DNA from: Diphasiastrum complanatum
Taxonomy: Eukaryota > Streptophyta > Lycopodiopsida > Lycopodiales > Lycopodiaceae
Assembly: GCA_029204225.1 (NCBI GenBank)
Contig: CM055102.1
Span: 6,140,982 to 6,204,981 of the forward strand
Direction of reading: 5' to 3'
DNA: 64,000 bases
Below are positions 10,456 to 20,630 of this stretch, piece after piece. The position numbers were made by a program, and so were the translations under genes. Position 1 is the first letter of the stretch, and each line of letters opens with the position of its first letter. The notes under the pieces were generated by a model. It did not search any database and was not told the origin of the DNA. It saw only the letters and a list, made by a program, of their open reading frames with translations.

Positions 10456-11450
10456 ATGAGGCAAAGTGTCCACCACCAACTCCTTCGTGTAGCAAGGATA
10501 TGATGGGAATAATCTCGCCCTCAGTCAAACATCGTCTAATCACACCGTCCACCCTTTCTATAAAGTTGCCCCGCTATAAGTGTATAGGGTGCCACCTTGT
10601 AGATAAGTGCACGTTGGGCAGGTTTCGACAACGTCGGATCTAGCACCCCCGTCGTTAAAAACTCTGTGATGTCTTTGGCCCACATGGGGGTACTGTCAAC
10701 TTGAAAAAGTATTGCATCGGGTAGGTCATCATTGATGTCCTCCGTTGGTTTCTCATCACTCGGTATTCTGGATAGATGATCAGCGACAAAATGTTGCGAT
10801 CCTTTGCGCACAACAATACGAAATTCGAATTCTTGTAGTAATAGCAACCAACGTGTGATTCTACCTGTTGTGCAAGTTTTGTTCACTAGGTAAAGTAACG
10901 CTTGATGATCTGTAAAAAAAACAAAGGATTTACCTAGAAGATAATGTCGAAACTTCTGGATGGCATAAATCATCGCTAATGCTTCCCTCTCGGTTGTGGT
11001 GTAGTTCATCTCCGTAGATGTTAATTGCCTACTAAGGAAACGAATTGGATAGTCCTTCTTGTACTCTCCTGGTTGAGTTAGCACTGCACCGATGGCAAAC
11101 TTCGATGCATCAGTGTGCACGTGAAACTCCTTCGTGTAATCTGGAGCTCGCAAGATAGGAGCTGTTGTCAAGGCGTGTTTGAGTTCTTGGAAGGCCTTTT
11201 TTTGTTCATCCATCCACTTAGGATTTACGGTCACTCTGTATATCCATCGTGCTTTACTAGCAAAATCGCAAATATGGCAACGATAGTGATTAGCGTGACC
11301 TATAAAACAATAAGCGTCTCGGACCGTTTTAGATTCTGGCCTCTCAACGATGACTTTGATCTTCTCTGGGTCGGTGGCAATCCCATTGCACGATACAATG
11401 TGACCAAGTACGACGCCGTGGGTGACCCAAAAATACCATACCTTTGGCAT
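10456..11450 (-). pseudogene. RNase H and integrase N-terminus, element 2
   Basis: The frame contains the same blocks as element 1: WVTHGVVLGH, FHVHTDASKFAIGAVL, TTEREALAMIYAIQKF and FFTDHQALLYLVNKT, followed by VADHLSRIPSD. The shared stop after VGGGHFAS is at about 10456. A local lesion near 10545 shifts the frame (GQLYRKGGRCD) relative to element 1. The upstream junction with RT has the same missing segment as element 1. Confidence 0.87.
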
Positions 11451-12796
11451 TGTATGAAAATACGTTCGAGTACGGCCAGGTGCGTGGATTCTTCCGAGTG
11501 CACCCCAAGGTCATCAAGATAGATCTCAAGGTTGTCACCGATGAGATCATAAAATGCTGCTTGCATGACAAGTTGGAAGGTACATGGCGCATTACACAAT
11601 CCAAAGGGCATAACGCGCCAGCAAAAGATACCCCATTCCGTAGCAAAAGCCGTTTTGGGTTGGTCTTCTTCAGAGATAACAACTAAGTTGTATCCACTGA
11701 AGCCATCCAGGAAGGAGTAAACTTCATCCCCAGCTAGATTTTCCAATATGGATTTGCCATACGGGACTAGAAAATGGTCTCTTTCTGTGGAAACGTTTAA
11801 TTTGCGATAGTCGACACAGATACGAAGCTTCCCGTTCTTCTTTGGGACCACAACGATAGGTGATACCCAATCTGTATGTTCCACCTCGTAGATGAAACCT
11901 GCCTCCAAGAGCTTTTGGAGTTCTTCTTTGATGTGTGCTCTGTAGATCGGATTACAACGATAAGGTCTACTGGCATGGGGTTTAGCATCCGTCTTTAATG
12001 GGATTCTATGCACGGCAACCGAGGGATCTACCCCCTTCATGTCCTTGTAGTTCCATGCAAAGTTATGACGATATTTTCTAAGGAGTTTCTCTAAGGCCAG
12101 ACGTTGTTCGGTGTTGAGGTGTGCTCCAATATGGACAAACTTTTCCTCTGTCTCATCAGGCTCTTGAAGATTTAACTTTATGGTTTGAGCGGGGCCATCA
12201 TATGGCTCATTTCCCTTTGGCTCCCGTTGAGCTTGAGGTCCTGGCTTTAGGTGGATCCTTAGGGGTTCTAGCTGTGTGACTTGTGGACCTAGATGATTGT
12301 GCTTCACCCGAGGTCTATCGTGAGATCGCGAGGGGGCTCCACCTCTATAATCTTTTTTCATTTTCTCGCGGATAGCTTCCTTCCTAGTTGGTTTCGCATG
12401 CACCCTGTGAACGGTGTTTTTGTGTGGCTTGGACGCTTGAGGGACTTCGGTTAAGATTGCGTCATCTATTGCGTAGATAGATTCAGTATCATGTATCTCC
12501 CATTCGTATACCGGTGTTGAAAATAGGAGTATCCAAATCAGTTGGTTCAACAGTAGATTCATTGCTATCAGTGTGATGTGTATCGAGTTCGCAATGTTCC
12601 GCATTGACACAATCGATTGTTGCCAAGTTGTGGCTCCAGTTGATGATATCCGTAGCCTTGGTATAGTGGCCCTTCTCTTCGATGTCACGGTAATTTTCAA
12701 GAATGGTCTCTGTGGTAGAGGATCCGTAGTCGGTGATTCGTGCGGGTTTGATCTTACCAACAGAGTCAATTGTGACTGGTGTTTCTCGATTGCCAA
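11300..12796 (-). pseudogene. Reverse transcriptase, element 2
   Basis: This is a 498-codon open frame covering the protease-RT linker and the whole RT. Conserved blocks are WVSPIVVVPKKNGKLRICVDY, YSFLDGFSGYN, MPFGLCNAPCTFQ and the catalytic YLDD. The real RT frame is entered near 12525, since the earlier part of this frame overlaps the protease frame. About 90 bases of linker present in element 1 are missing near 12243. The C-terminus runs out of frame after CQRYGIFG, as in element 1. Confidence 0.88.
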
Positions 12797-13799
12797 ATGT
12801 AACGCGCCCTCTATTCCAATCGTGCACTACGCGTGCGTTAGAGAGCCATGGCCTTCCTAGGAGCAATTCATAGGAATAGGCGTTGCTAGGGATATCGAGT
12901 ACTACCAAATCTAGCGTGAAGCTCAAACCTCCTAGTTTCAGCCTTATGTCTGGTATTAGGCCTAATGGTTTTACCACACTTTGATCTGCCATTCGAAGTT
13001 GACAGTTCGGTCGTTTCATGGAAGCTTGAAGACCCCACTCCTTCATCAGGGATGTTGATATTATGTTGACTCCCGATCCGCCATCTAATACTGCCAAGAC
13101 AACGCGGGAATGTCCGTAAGTTGTAAGAATGTGTATATTTCCCTTGTCGCTTGCAGGATTAGTCAAATGCAGGGGCACCTTAGGGAGGTCTGGTGATGAA
13201 ATGTTATCTTCAATTGAGCATAACTCTTTCCGCCATTTTCCGGTGTACTTCCAGAGTACTCCAAATGGAAGGGTAACGTTTGCTTGAAGCAAATCTCCCC
13301 ATATCTCAGCTCCTTCTACGGTTGGGTTATCTGGGGTTTGATCTCTAGGTGTGACTATAGCCTCCTCCTTATTATCAGCTTCATGGATGAGCTTTTGATA
13401 TTTATCTCTCAAATGGATCTCCTCGTTGGGGTTAGGATAGATGATTGGTGTGGTTGTGCCACCGGACGGAGAGGGCGGGAGATTATTGGTTCGTTTTGTT
13501 GCAGCTTCGCTGGCCTGCCGGTGTTGGGCTCGAGTCATGACCCTGATTGGGATTGTCTCTACTTGGATAGAGTTAACAGGAGCTGCAGGACTAGGTCGCT
13601 TTGGACAGTCTTTGATATGGTGCTCTATGCCACAATTTTCAAAAAGATGTGGATATTGTAATTTATCAAGGCAACGAATGCTAGGATGTCGTCCCGCACA
13701 CACAAAACAGCCACGTAAAACTGGCATCGGTTGCGCAGCATATGCTATAGGTTGTGTATGATATTGAGGTTGGTTGGGGTCGTATCCAGGCTGTGCCAT
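12489..13799 (-). pseudogene. Nucleocapsid knuckles and retropepsin, element 2
   Basis: This 436-codon frame begins with a zinc knuckle GCFVCAGRHPSIRC, then a second partial one (CGIEHHIKDC). The retropepsin follows with VLAVLDGGSGVNII as the catalytic site and LLGRPWL downstream. It is in the same frame as the gag ORF before it, separated by one TAG at 13827-13829. The protease frame overlaps the RT frame by about 300 bases, and the actual shift needed for Pol lies near 12525. Confidence 0.85.
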
Positions 13800-13826
13800 T
13801 TCATAAGAGTAACTCGTCTCTGCTTG

Positions 13827-14894
13827 CTAAACATTGGCATTGGGATCCTCGACATAATAGGTAGCAGGATCGACATAGGCAGTATCAACCGTGTGAGATT
13901 GTACATGTGGCGCAGGCTGATTGACTACAAATGGTTGTCTGGGTTGATAATGAATTGGGCCTGTTGGCCTGGGTTGGTATTGTCCTGGCCTCGGCGCAGG
14001 TGGAGTTGGATTGTAATTTGGTGCATACTGCTGAGGTCCAGATGGCCTATAAGGGCGATACATAGATCGTGTCGCCTGTGGGAAATAGGTTCTTACGTGC
14101 GGGCACTCATTGGCGGTGTGGTTTTGAGAACAAATAGGACACCACACATTCTCACGGACTGGAAAAGTTTTTTCAGCGACATCCTTCAATACCTTTTGGA
14201 ATTCTGAGGTTAGCTTCTCCATCTGAGCTTGTTGTGCTTTTTGCCAACCCTCAAGGTGGTGAAGGATATCAACCTCACTAGATGAGGACAATCCTTCCAC
14301 GTGGGAAGTCTCCTGCTTAACTAGCTCCTTTCCCCTCTTGTCCCAAAAGTCATGGTCGTCGTCAGACCCTTCATCTTCTTCACGGATGGCGTCATCCATC
14401 GCGTCTTTCAATCGCTCGTATGAGTCTGCGGGTTTCAATTCTCTCCTAATGGCCTTGGGTAAACCAACTAAAAAAAGTTTGATGGCCATTTTCTCAGTTA
14501 CGTGATGATTGACACACTCTACTTTAAGATGCTTGAAACGCTCGATGTAGGTGCGCATGGATTCTTTACTTCGCATCTTGATATGCATCAATTGGATGAA
14601 AGGACTCTGCATCAGTTTGGAGGGTTTGAACCGTTTGATCAGTGCTGCGGTGATGGTCTCCCACGACGTGTTGTCTAGGCCTTCAAGGTTTAAAAACCAC
14701 TCTTTTGCGTTGCCTTGTAAAATCATGGGGAATAAACGTACCCTTGTGCTGTCAGATTCGTCCCTATAGAATTTACAAGCATTGTTGAAATCCTGGAGAA
14801 ATCGTGTCGGATCTGATTCGCCATCGTATTTAGGTGCATCAATCCAAGGAAGTCTTTTCTCTAACTTGGGCGGTGGATGGGATGGTCCTGCCAT
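13827..14894 (-). pseudogene. Gag capsid, element 2
   Basis: This 355-codon frame is the structural Gag that packages element RNA. The capsid region (PWIDAPKYDGESDPTRFLQD, LQGNAKEWFLNL, TWETITAALIKRFKP type blocks) covers residues 15-165. It is followed by an acidic linker, a short helix and a zinc knuckle CPICSQNHTANEC near residue 255, then a Pro/Tyr/Gln-rich tail. The knuckle has three rather than four residues between the second Cys and the His. The frame ends at a TAG followed by CAA. Confidence 0.88.
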
Positions 14895-15270
14895 GTTGAT
14901 CTGAAGAGATTATCACAAGACCAGACAAATGGTTTGGGTGGATGGATGAGGGCAAAGGTCTCTCCCTAGTCTATGGCTTCCATCTAGGTCATGTCTAAGG
15001 CCGGTACCCTACTAGATATGCCTATGGCTTATTCCAACTAGACGTGGCAAGATTATTTTGCCGATGGATGGTGAGTAAATAGCCGAAGTGATGTGATAAT
15101 AGGTTAGACCGGTCGCGTAGGATGTATACCAAATAATGGTTTAGTGGATGACGCTAGGTTTCCGATTGATATCGCCTTCAATGGAACGAATTGGAATTTT
15201 GGTTTTTTTTTTGTTTTAGAATATATATGTATACCTCCTCGAGTACTCTTGTGGCTGACGAGAATCAGGG

Positions 15271-15670
15271 AATGACTCGCACAGACTGAAAAATGACTCA
15301 TTCAAAGAAATTTACGATTCGCACAGGCGTGTTCAATGCAAGGGTGGGAGATGACTCGTACAGAAGATGACTCGCAAAAAAAAAATGACTCGCGGATGAC
15401 TCGTACAGAAGATGACTCGCAGATGACTCGTGCAAGGGTGGGAGATGACTCGTACGCGCAGATGACTCGTATAGAAGATGACTCGCAAAAAAAAAAAAAT
15501 GACTCGCAGATGACTCGTACAGAAGATGACTCGCAGATGACTCGCAGATGACTCGTGCAAGGGTGGGAGATGACTCGCATAGAAGTCGCAAAAAAAATGA
15601 CTCGTGGACGGGTAACTTACCACTCGCAGATGACTCGTACAGAAGAGGACTCAAGAAATTTACGACTCGC
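15271..15670. repeat. TGACTCG minisatellite
   Basis: About 18 copies of TGACTCG occur within 400 bases, embedded in variable units such as AGATGACTCGTACAGA, with interspersed A-runs and a recurring TGCAAGGGTGGGAGA block. The heptamer resembles one half of a bZIP/AP-1-type site (TGAGTCA), but binding is only a possibility. Confidence 0.9.
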
Positions 15671-16802
15671 ACAACAACTCTTGGGAAGACTCGCAGCACA
15701 AACGTCGCTCACAGATCGGAAGAAGACAAAAACAGCGTGAAATGACTTGCACAATTGAAACCGCGGAGCTAGAAGATCAGAAGCAGACCTTGGTGAAGAT
15801 CACAAGTCGTGAGAAACTGATGACTGCTCGCACAATCCACTTGCACACCTCTCTGAAAAATCAGCTCTACCAATAGCGAAGGAGGAAAAACAATAGGAAA
15901 AACACAGAAAAAACTTTGACGTCGAAAAAACAGCCAAAAACAACGTTGAACAGGTCTGCAAAAATATTTTAAAAATACTGCTTAATCGCACAGGGCTGAG
16001 GGTGGATGCAAACATGAGAACATTTGTGAAAAGGCTACAATAACTGATTCTAAAAAAATGACGCTTTGGTTGTGGCCATTGGTGCTGCTAAAAACGAAGG
16101 TTGAGTACCATGAAGCAGAAGTGCTAACCACCGCTGAAAATCGGATGAGTGAAGTAAAAGTGCAAAATTTCACCCTGCTCCTTTACCCTTCTGAGAAGCT
16201 TGGGAAGATGTAACTGTTCACTCCAACAGTGGGCTGCTCACTCCTTCACCTTGCTGGAATGGAAAGTATATCAGATGCAAATGCCAGCAAGGAAAGAATA
16301 TCAGATGCAAACGAATGGATGAACGATGACTGAAGACGAGTGGATGGCCGCCCTGCTCACTCCTTCATCCTTCTGAGACACACGTGGGCTGCTTGGGCTG
16401 CACGCAGATGGTATTCAAAACACTCCTCCTTTGTCAGGCTGTAGGGCAGAAAATGAGCTGAAAACGGATGCATGTATGTTTATGCATGTTTGCTTATGCA
16501 TGTTTCTGGTTTGGATTAACAATATCAATTGCTACTTTTCCCTGAAAAATTGAACAAAGCCCTTCTCCAGAATAAACCAGATTTTGCAACGCCTCCAGGG
16601 ATTGGAAATAATTTTCAGAATTTCAATACGTTTCAGAAAGCTGATACCTTTGGGGATCACGTGAGGCACCAGTGGCAGTGCTGCTCAGAGACGTTTCATA
16701 CTTGACGAATGATTGATCCACAAAGGCTCACCGCTGACTATAAACGGGCAACCAAGCTTGATTCCGATCCACATCACCATCTGCAAACACACCTGGAAAT
16801 GT

Positions 16803-17125
16803 AGGTGCGCAGGCAGCCAGGCGGAGGTGGGGGCACATGTAGCCGTTGAAAACGAGCTGCTCCGTGCTCTGAACACACCTGAACAAACTGAGTTGAATGC
16901 TCGGTTGGTTGGGAAATCGGAAATCAGAGAGGTGCGCAGGCAGCCAGGCGAAGATAGGGACACAGGCAGCTCAAAGCAGATGGAAACCGGAATAGCCAGG
17001 CACTTGATGGTCGTTGAAAACGAGCTGATCCCTCCCGTTCTCTGAAAACACCTGAAAAAGCTCGGTTGAAGGCTATGTTGAATGCTCGGTTGGGTGTGCT
17101 TCCGAAAATCGGAAATCGGGTGTTC
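16803..17125. repeat. Diverged tandem repeat in element 2 leader
   Basis: Two copies start with AGGTGCGCAGGCAGCCAGGC at 16803 and 16930. Both contain GTTGAAAACGAGCTG and an AATGCTCGGTTGG block. The second copy is longer by internal duplication. Confidence 0.8.
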
Positions 17126-17456
17126 AACTACGCCTCCTCCCAGCGAGATTGCTGCCCCCTGCTCTGTGTGCAGCTACAAGCATAGATAGCGGGTGGGTAC
17201 AAGAAACCCTCCATGAGTAACAAGCCAAAAAAAACCCTTGATGAGCTCTCTTTTGTCAAAAAAAAAACAAGGAAGGAAGGATGCGTGATAAGAAGAAAGC
17301 AAGAAGCATGAGGATTGCTTTAGCCACAAGCAAAAAACACAGGAAGCAATAAAAATTACAGCAACAAACACGAAAATAAAAACAACAAGCAAAAAAAACA
17401 CCAAGCAAAAAACAACTTGAAAAACAGGAAGATTAGTAAAGAAAGCGAAAAATAGA

Positions 17457-17471
17457 GCGGCAACGGCACCA
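17457..17471 (-). other. Primer-binding site of element 2
   Basis: TGGTGCCGTTGCCGC on the minus strand starts one base inside the 5' LTR end (CCAACA). It is complementary to a tRNA 3' end finishing GGCACCA. I do not assign the tRNA species. Confidence 0.7.
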
Positions 17472-17472
17472 A

Positions 17473-18112
17473 TGTTGGCTATTCGTATCCCTCAACTCTG
17501 GCTATGGCTCCAACTAACGAGTGCTATGGCGGAGTCCCAACTAGAACACATTATGGCTCCGACTAGGCATTGTGGCTTTCCCAACCAATAGCTATGGCTT
17601 GCAACTAACCGAGAGGTTGAAGGATGAGAAGATCTACAGTGAGTGGGTGAGTATTTCGGACAAGATCCACTCTACTCTCGTTTCTCTACTTAGGAACTGA
17701 CTCAAATGACGGCTTAACCTGAAATCTCCTCCTCTAGAATGGAGGGCCTAGATTAACTTAACTTGTTGCAAGATCAATACTGTACAATACAATGTGAAGT
17801 AACACAGTACATTAAACTACACAAGGGAGAACACTCAGAGAGAAAGATAGGCATGTATTGCAAATGAGATTCTTTTTAAGATGGACTCTTCCACTCCTAT
17901 ATATACACCCAACGGGGTTGGCTCAACTGGTTAGCTTGGCATCCAAAGTTTCTTTGGTCCCAGGTTCGAGCCTCCCCTTGGAAACCAAGAAGCACTCCTA
18001 TATATACTTGGAGTGGTGGTCGCTTACAAAAAGGCATTATGGGACTAAATTAGCTTTGAATCACATTGGTGCCATGGGACAAACCCCCAATGGACCACAA
18101 ACAACTTAACTC
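17473..18112 (-). repeat. 5' LTR of element 2, outer end missing
   Basis: It matches the 3' LTR from its inner CCAACA end to about 18112, where similarity stops. Roughly 200 bases at the TGTAGG end are missing. Several substitutions and small indels separate it from the other LTR, so the insertion is not recent. A SINE with its target duplication sits inside at 17906-17992. Confidence 0.88.
17906..17992 (+). mobile_element. tRNA-derived SINE inserted in an LTR
   Basis: This 87-bp insert is flanked by the 14-bp direct repeat CACTCCTATATATA (17892-17905 and 17993-18006). The other LTR of the same element has an empty site with one copy. The insert has a perfect RNA polymerase III A box, TGGCTCAACTGG (17919-17930), and a B box GGTTCGAGCC (17963-17972). 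GGGG and CCCC segments could pair like a tRNA acceptor stem. There is no long 3' A tail, only the A-rich end GAAACCAAGAAG. Confidence 0.88.
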
Positions 18113-18207
18113 CACCACGCGAGGACTCATGCGAATGTTGCTTTAATCAACGCTGATGGGCCTTCTAAATAGAGGTGTTGTCCTTGATGACGATGGACCT
18201 ACTTGTA

Positions 18208-19020
18208 CTACCGGTAAGATTGACGGTTTATATCTGGAGCTCCCCCCTGGTCCATTCTCAAATCTACCCCTGTATCCATTGGTACAGCTTTTTGGCGCGG
18301 AGAGGAGAATTGCGGCATGACCGGTACGGGGATTTGTGGTTTGGGTTCCAACACTTGAGCGGCTGCTTTTTCGTAGGCGGTGATGGTCTCTTTAGCCTTT
18401 GCCAACTCGGTTGAAGCTGCTCCTTTGAACCTATCAAAGCGGCCTTGGAATCCCTGAAGGGCCACTTTGTATGTCTTCACTTTCTTGAACAAATACGCAA
18501 TCTCCGTCGGTGTGACCGAATGATCTGGTATTTGCATTTGAAAATACGCATCACGCTCAAGGGTGGTCGCATCCAATTCACCTTGAAGGCACGTGCGATC
18601 TTGTTCGGCCATCTGTATTTGACCCTTTAGCAGCTGCACATGTTGCTTTGCATCCTGCACGACCTTATCCACCTGATCATGTGCGGTTGTCAAGGTGTTT
18701 TGCAGGAAGCTGATGTATTCTTCCAAGCGATCCGCTTTTTGCTGGGCCAACTTCTTTTCAGCTTTAGCCTTGTCTTCATGTTGTTTGGCAATCTTTAACT
18801 CTCGATCCAGCTGGACAATTTTCTGGCTGATCATAGCATTTTCGAACCCCAAATCGGAGATTCTCTGCTCCATTTCCTTCTTCTTATCCAGCATAGACTG
18901 AATCACTTGCGCAAGGCTTGAGACCAAACCGAGAGCATCACCAAAATCGACGATCGTGGAGGCGGCAGCAGCAGGAGGACCTGATGGAACTGTCCTTCGT
19001 TGGCGTGGAATAGGTGCCAC
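18208..19020 (-). pseudogene. Coiled-coil segment of element 3 accessory ORF
   Basis: The segment is 270 codons. Residues about 40-180 are a long Lys/Glu/Gln-rich coiled coil (MLDKKKEMEQRISDLGFENA, ELKIAKQHEDKAKAEKKLAQ). After them comes a less regular helical part (LFKKVKTYKVALQGFQGRF) and a Pro-rich tail. The frame is open further upstream behind one TAA (about 19032), preceded by acidic residues. It lies downstream of the element 3 integrase, as the accessory ORF of element 2 does. Function unknown. Confidence 0.6.
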
Positions 19021-19094
19021 TAGCTCTTCTTCTTAAAAAATGTCTTCCTCTTCAAATCCCTCAAGCACAGTGGCGTCGAACTGTTTGGGTGATT

Positions 19095-20159
19095 TCATAA
19101 CTTTGTCGACCCGAAGTGCGGTTGGGCTATCTTCCGTGTGAGGTTGTTGGCTGACATTTTCAACACCAACAGTAGATTCGTGGATATGTCCGAATCCTCT
19201 TCCAGGTTATTGGAGTTCAAAGGGTGCATGGCTCTGGGGCATTTCAAATATTTTGGTATCCCCAAGGGGGTCGGAATCATCGAACATATCCATAACAAAT
19301 CACCTGTTTGGTGAGGTGGCTTCGGTGTGCGGGGGTGAGACGGCCTACGCAGCTGTGATGGGAATGGTAGGCCCAATGGTCACAAACTGTCCTTGTATGG
19401 AAGCAGAGGCGAGGGAAGCATCAAAGGCTAGGGGAATGGGAAGTGAAGTGCAAACAGCAGTAGATGAGGTATGCCTAGTGCGACGTCGTGACGCGGAAGG
19501 CAAGTAAGGAATGACGATCTTGCTGCGTGGACGACGATGACTATGAGAACTTGAGGCCTGGTGAGACGACTCGGCCGGTGCTTCTTCGTAGACCAAAAGC
19601 ACAGAATCCAGGTGGAAGCCATGGATTCTGTTTTCTAAGTGAGAAGCGGCTAAAAGGGACAATAAAGAGCCAACAACGAACTGTTGCTTAGTATTGGCCT
19701 TAATAGCTCGTTTGATAAAATTTGGATTTCTCTTCCTTCCATGTACTGAAGGCAAGACTGATGAAATTCATATTGATGCGACCAGAAAAGACTCTCATGA
19801 ATACCTATTGCAGTGAGCAGAGGCTCCGCAAGGGTCATCCACTGAGTGACCATGCTTGTGCTAGGAAGGATCATGATGTCCGTTGCAGATGGGACATCAC
19901 GATGGATAGTATAGCGCAGAGACTGGAAAGTATCGGTAGAAGACATGGTGATCAGAAAGGAAATATAAAACGCATGAAAGTGTATCAGAAAGCAATGCAG
20001 GAATTTTGGAAGGCTTTGGTCACAAGAGAAATTCGCAAGAGCTTCGCTAGCACAAGTGAGGAACGAATTGAATTCAGTCAACTTATAGGTGAATTTTGTG
20101 GGTCCATTACACTGAATACTAGTTTGGCTGATCAGTTCTAAACAAGAATTTGCAGGCAT
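19095..20159 (-). pseudogene. N-terminal part of element 3 accessory ORF
   Basis: Three overlapping broken frames on the minus strand read as one decayed protein. The first contains MSSTDTFQSLRYTIHRDVPS and SLFWSHQYEFHQSCLQYM. The second (from 19755) contains IKRAIKANTKQQFVVGSLLS and a Ser/Arg-rich stretch. The third ends ANNLTRKIAQPHFGSTK. I do not recognise the family. Position, strand and continuity with the coiled-coil segment are the reasons to assign it to the accessory ORF. Confidence 0.45.
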
Positions 20160-20630
20160 GTACAGTATTATAAAAATAGGCTATAAAAATCTCGGCGAAG
20201 GTTTTTGGAGATCTGAACCTATCAGGCGAACGTTTTTCAGGGCTGGCGAAGGATGAATCTTCGCCTGGGGGGGTCCTTCGCCTAGGTACTGTCATAATTG
20301 CTTTTTTTCATAACGAAGTTAAGATACTCGGCGAAAGTTCCCAAAATGGCATATCACTGGACATTCGCCTGACACAAAAACTGGGGTTTCCCTAGATAGG
20401 AACCTTCGCCCACTTCAATTTAGGTAAATCTAGAGTGGATGTACAATTTGAGAGCTAAGTGAAGATTTTTGGTACTGTATAGGCCGAATCTGACCAAAAC
20501 AATGATTTTCTAAGTCATTTTCCATCAAAAAATATTGTGCTTTCTTTTCCTATGCTGATGACTTTCTGACTTTTGCTCATCAGTCTTTTCTCAATTTTTG
20601 CTTTTTTTTTTTAACTGTCTTTTTCTAATA
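20160..20630 (-). other. Untranslated spacer with GCGAAGG motifs, element 3
   Basis: No coding domain is seen. The segment holds several direct and inverted copies of GGCGAAGG and related forms (about 20190-20410), then a T-rich tract. Similar motifs occur in the element 3 leader at 28965-29140. Confidence 0.6.

Larger units (their letters stand above)
14895..17456 (-). other. Unusually long 5' leader of element 2
   Basis: 2.56 kb separate the primer-binding site from the gag start. No coding domain is recognised in it. It contains the TGACTCG minisatellite (15271-15670), a diverged tandem repeat (16803-17125), a roughly 30-bp local repeat around ATATCAGATGCAAA near 16267 and 16300, and an A-rich stretch at 17220-17460. 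Apparent ORFs across the minisatellite are repeat artefacts. Confidence 0.7.
6452..18112 (-). mobile_element. Ty3/gypsy element 2 with 3' accessory ORF
   Basis: The element spans 11.7 kb on the minus strand. It has a 5' LTR (18112-17473, outer end lost), PBS, 2.6-kb leader, gag, protease, RT, RNase H, integrase, accessory ORF, polypurine tract and a complete 3' LTR (7206-6452). The LTR inner and outer ends are TGTAGG and CCAACA. Outer truncation of the 5' LTR means no target duplication can be checked. Coding frames are broken in several places, but all catalytic motifs of RT and the integrase DDE are still readable. Confidence 0.92.

Noticed and set aside
15271-15670. CRISPR-like repeat array
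   Set aside because: The repeats are short, irregularly spaced and without uniform spacers, inside a plant retrotransposon leader; it is a minisatellite.
17913-17980. Possible functional tRNA gene
   Set aside because: The A and B boxes are good, but the cloverleaf stems are incomplete, and the 14-bp flanking duplication with an empty sister site shows it is a retroposed SINE.
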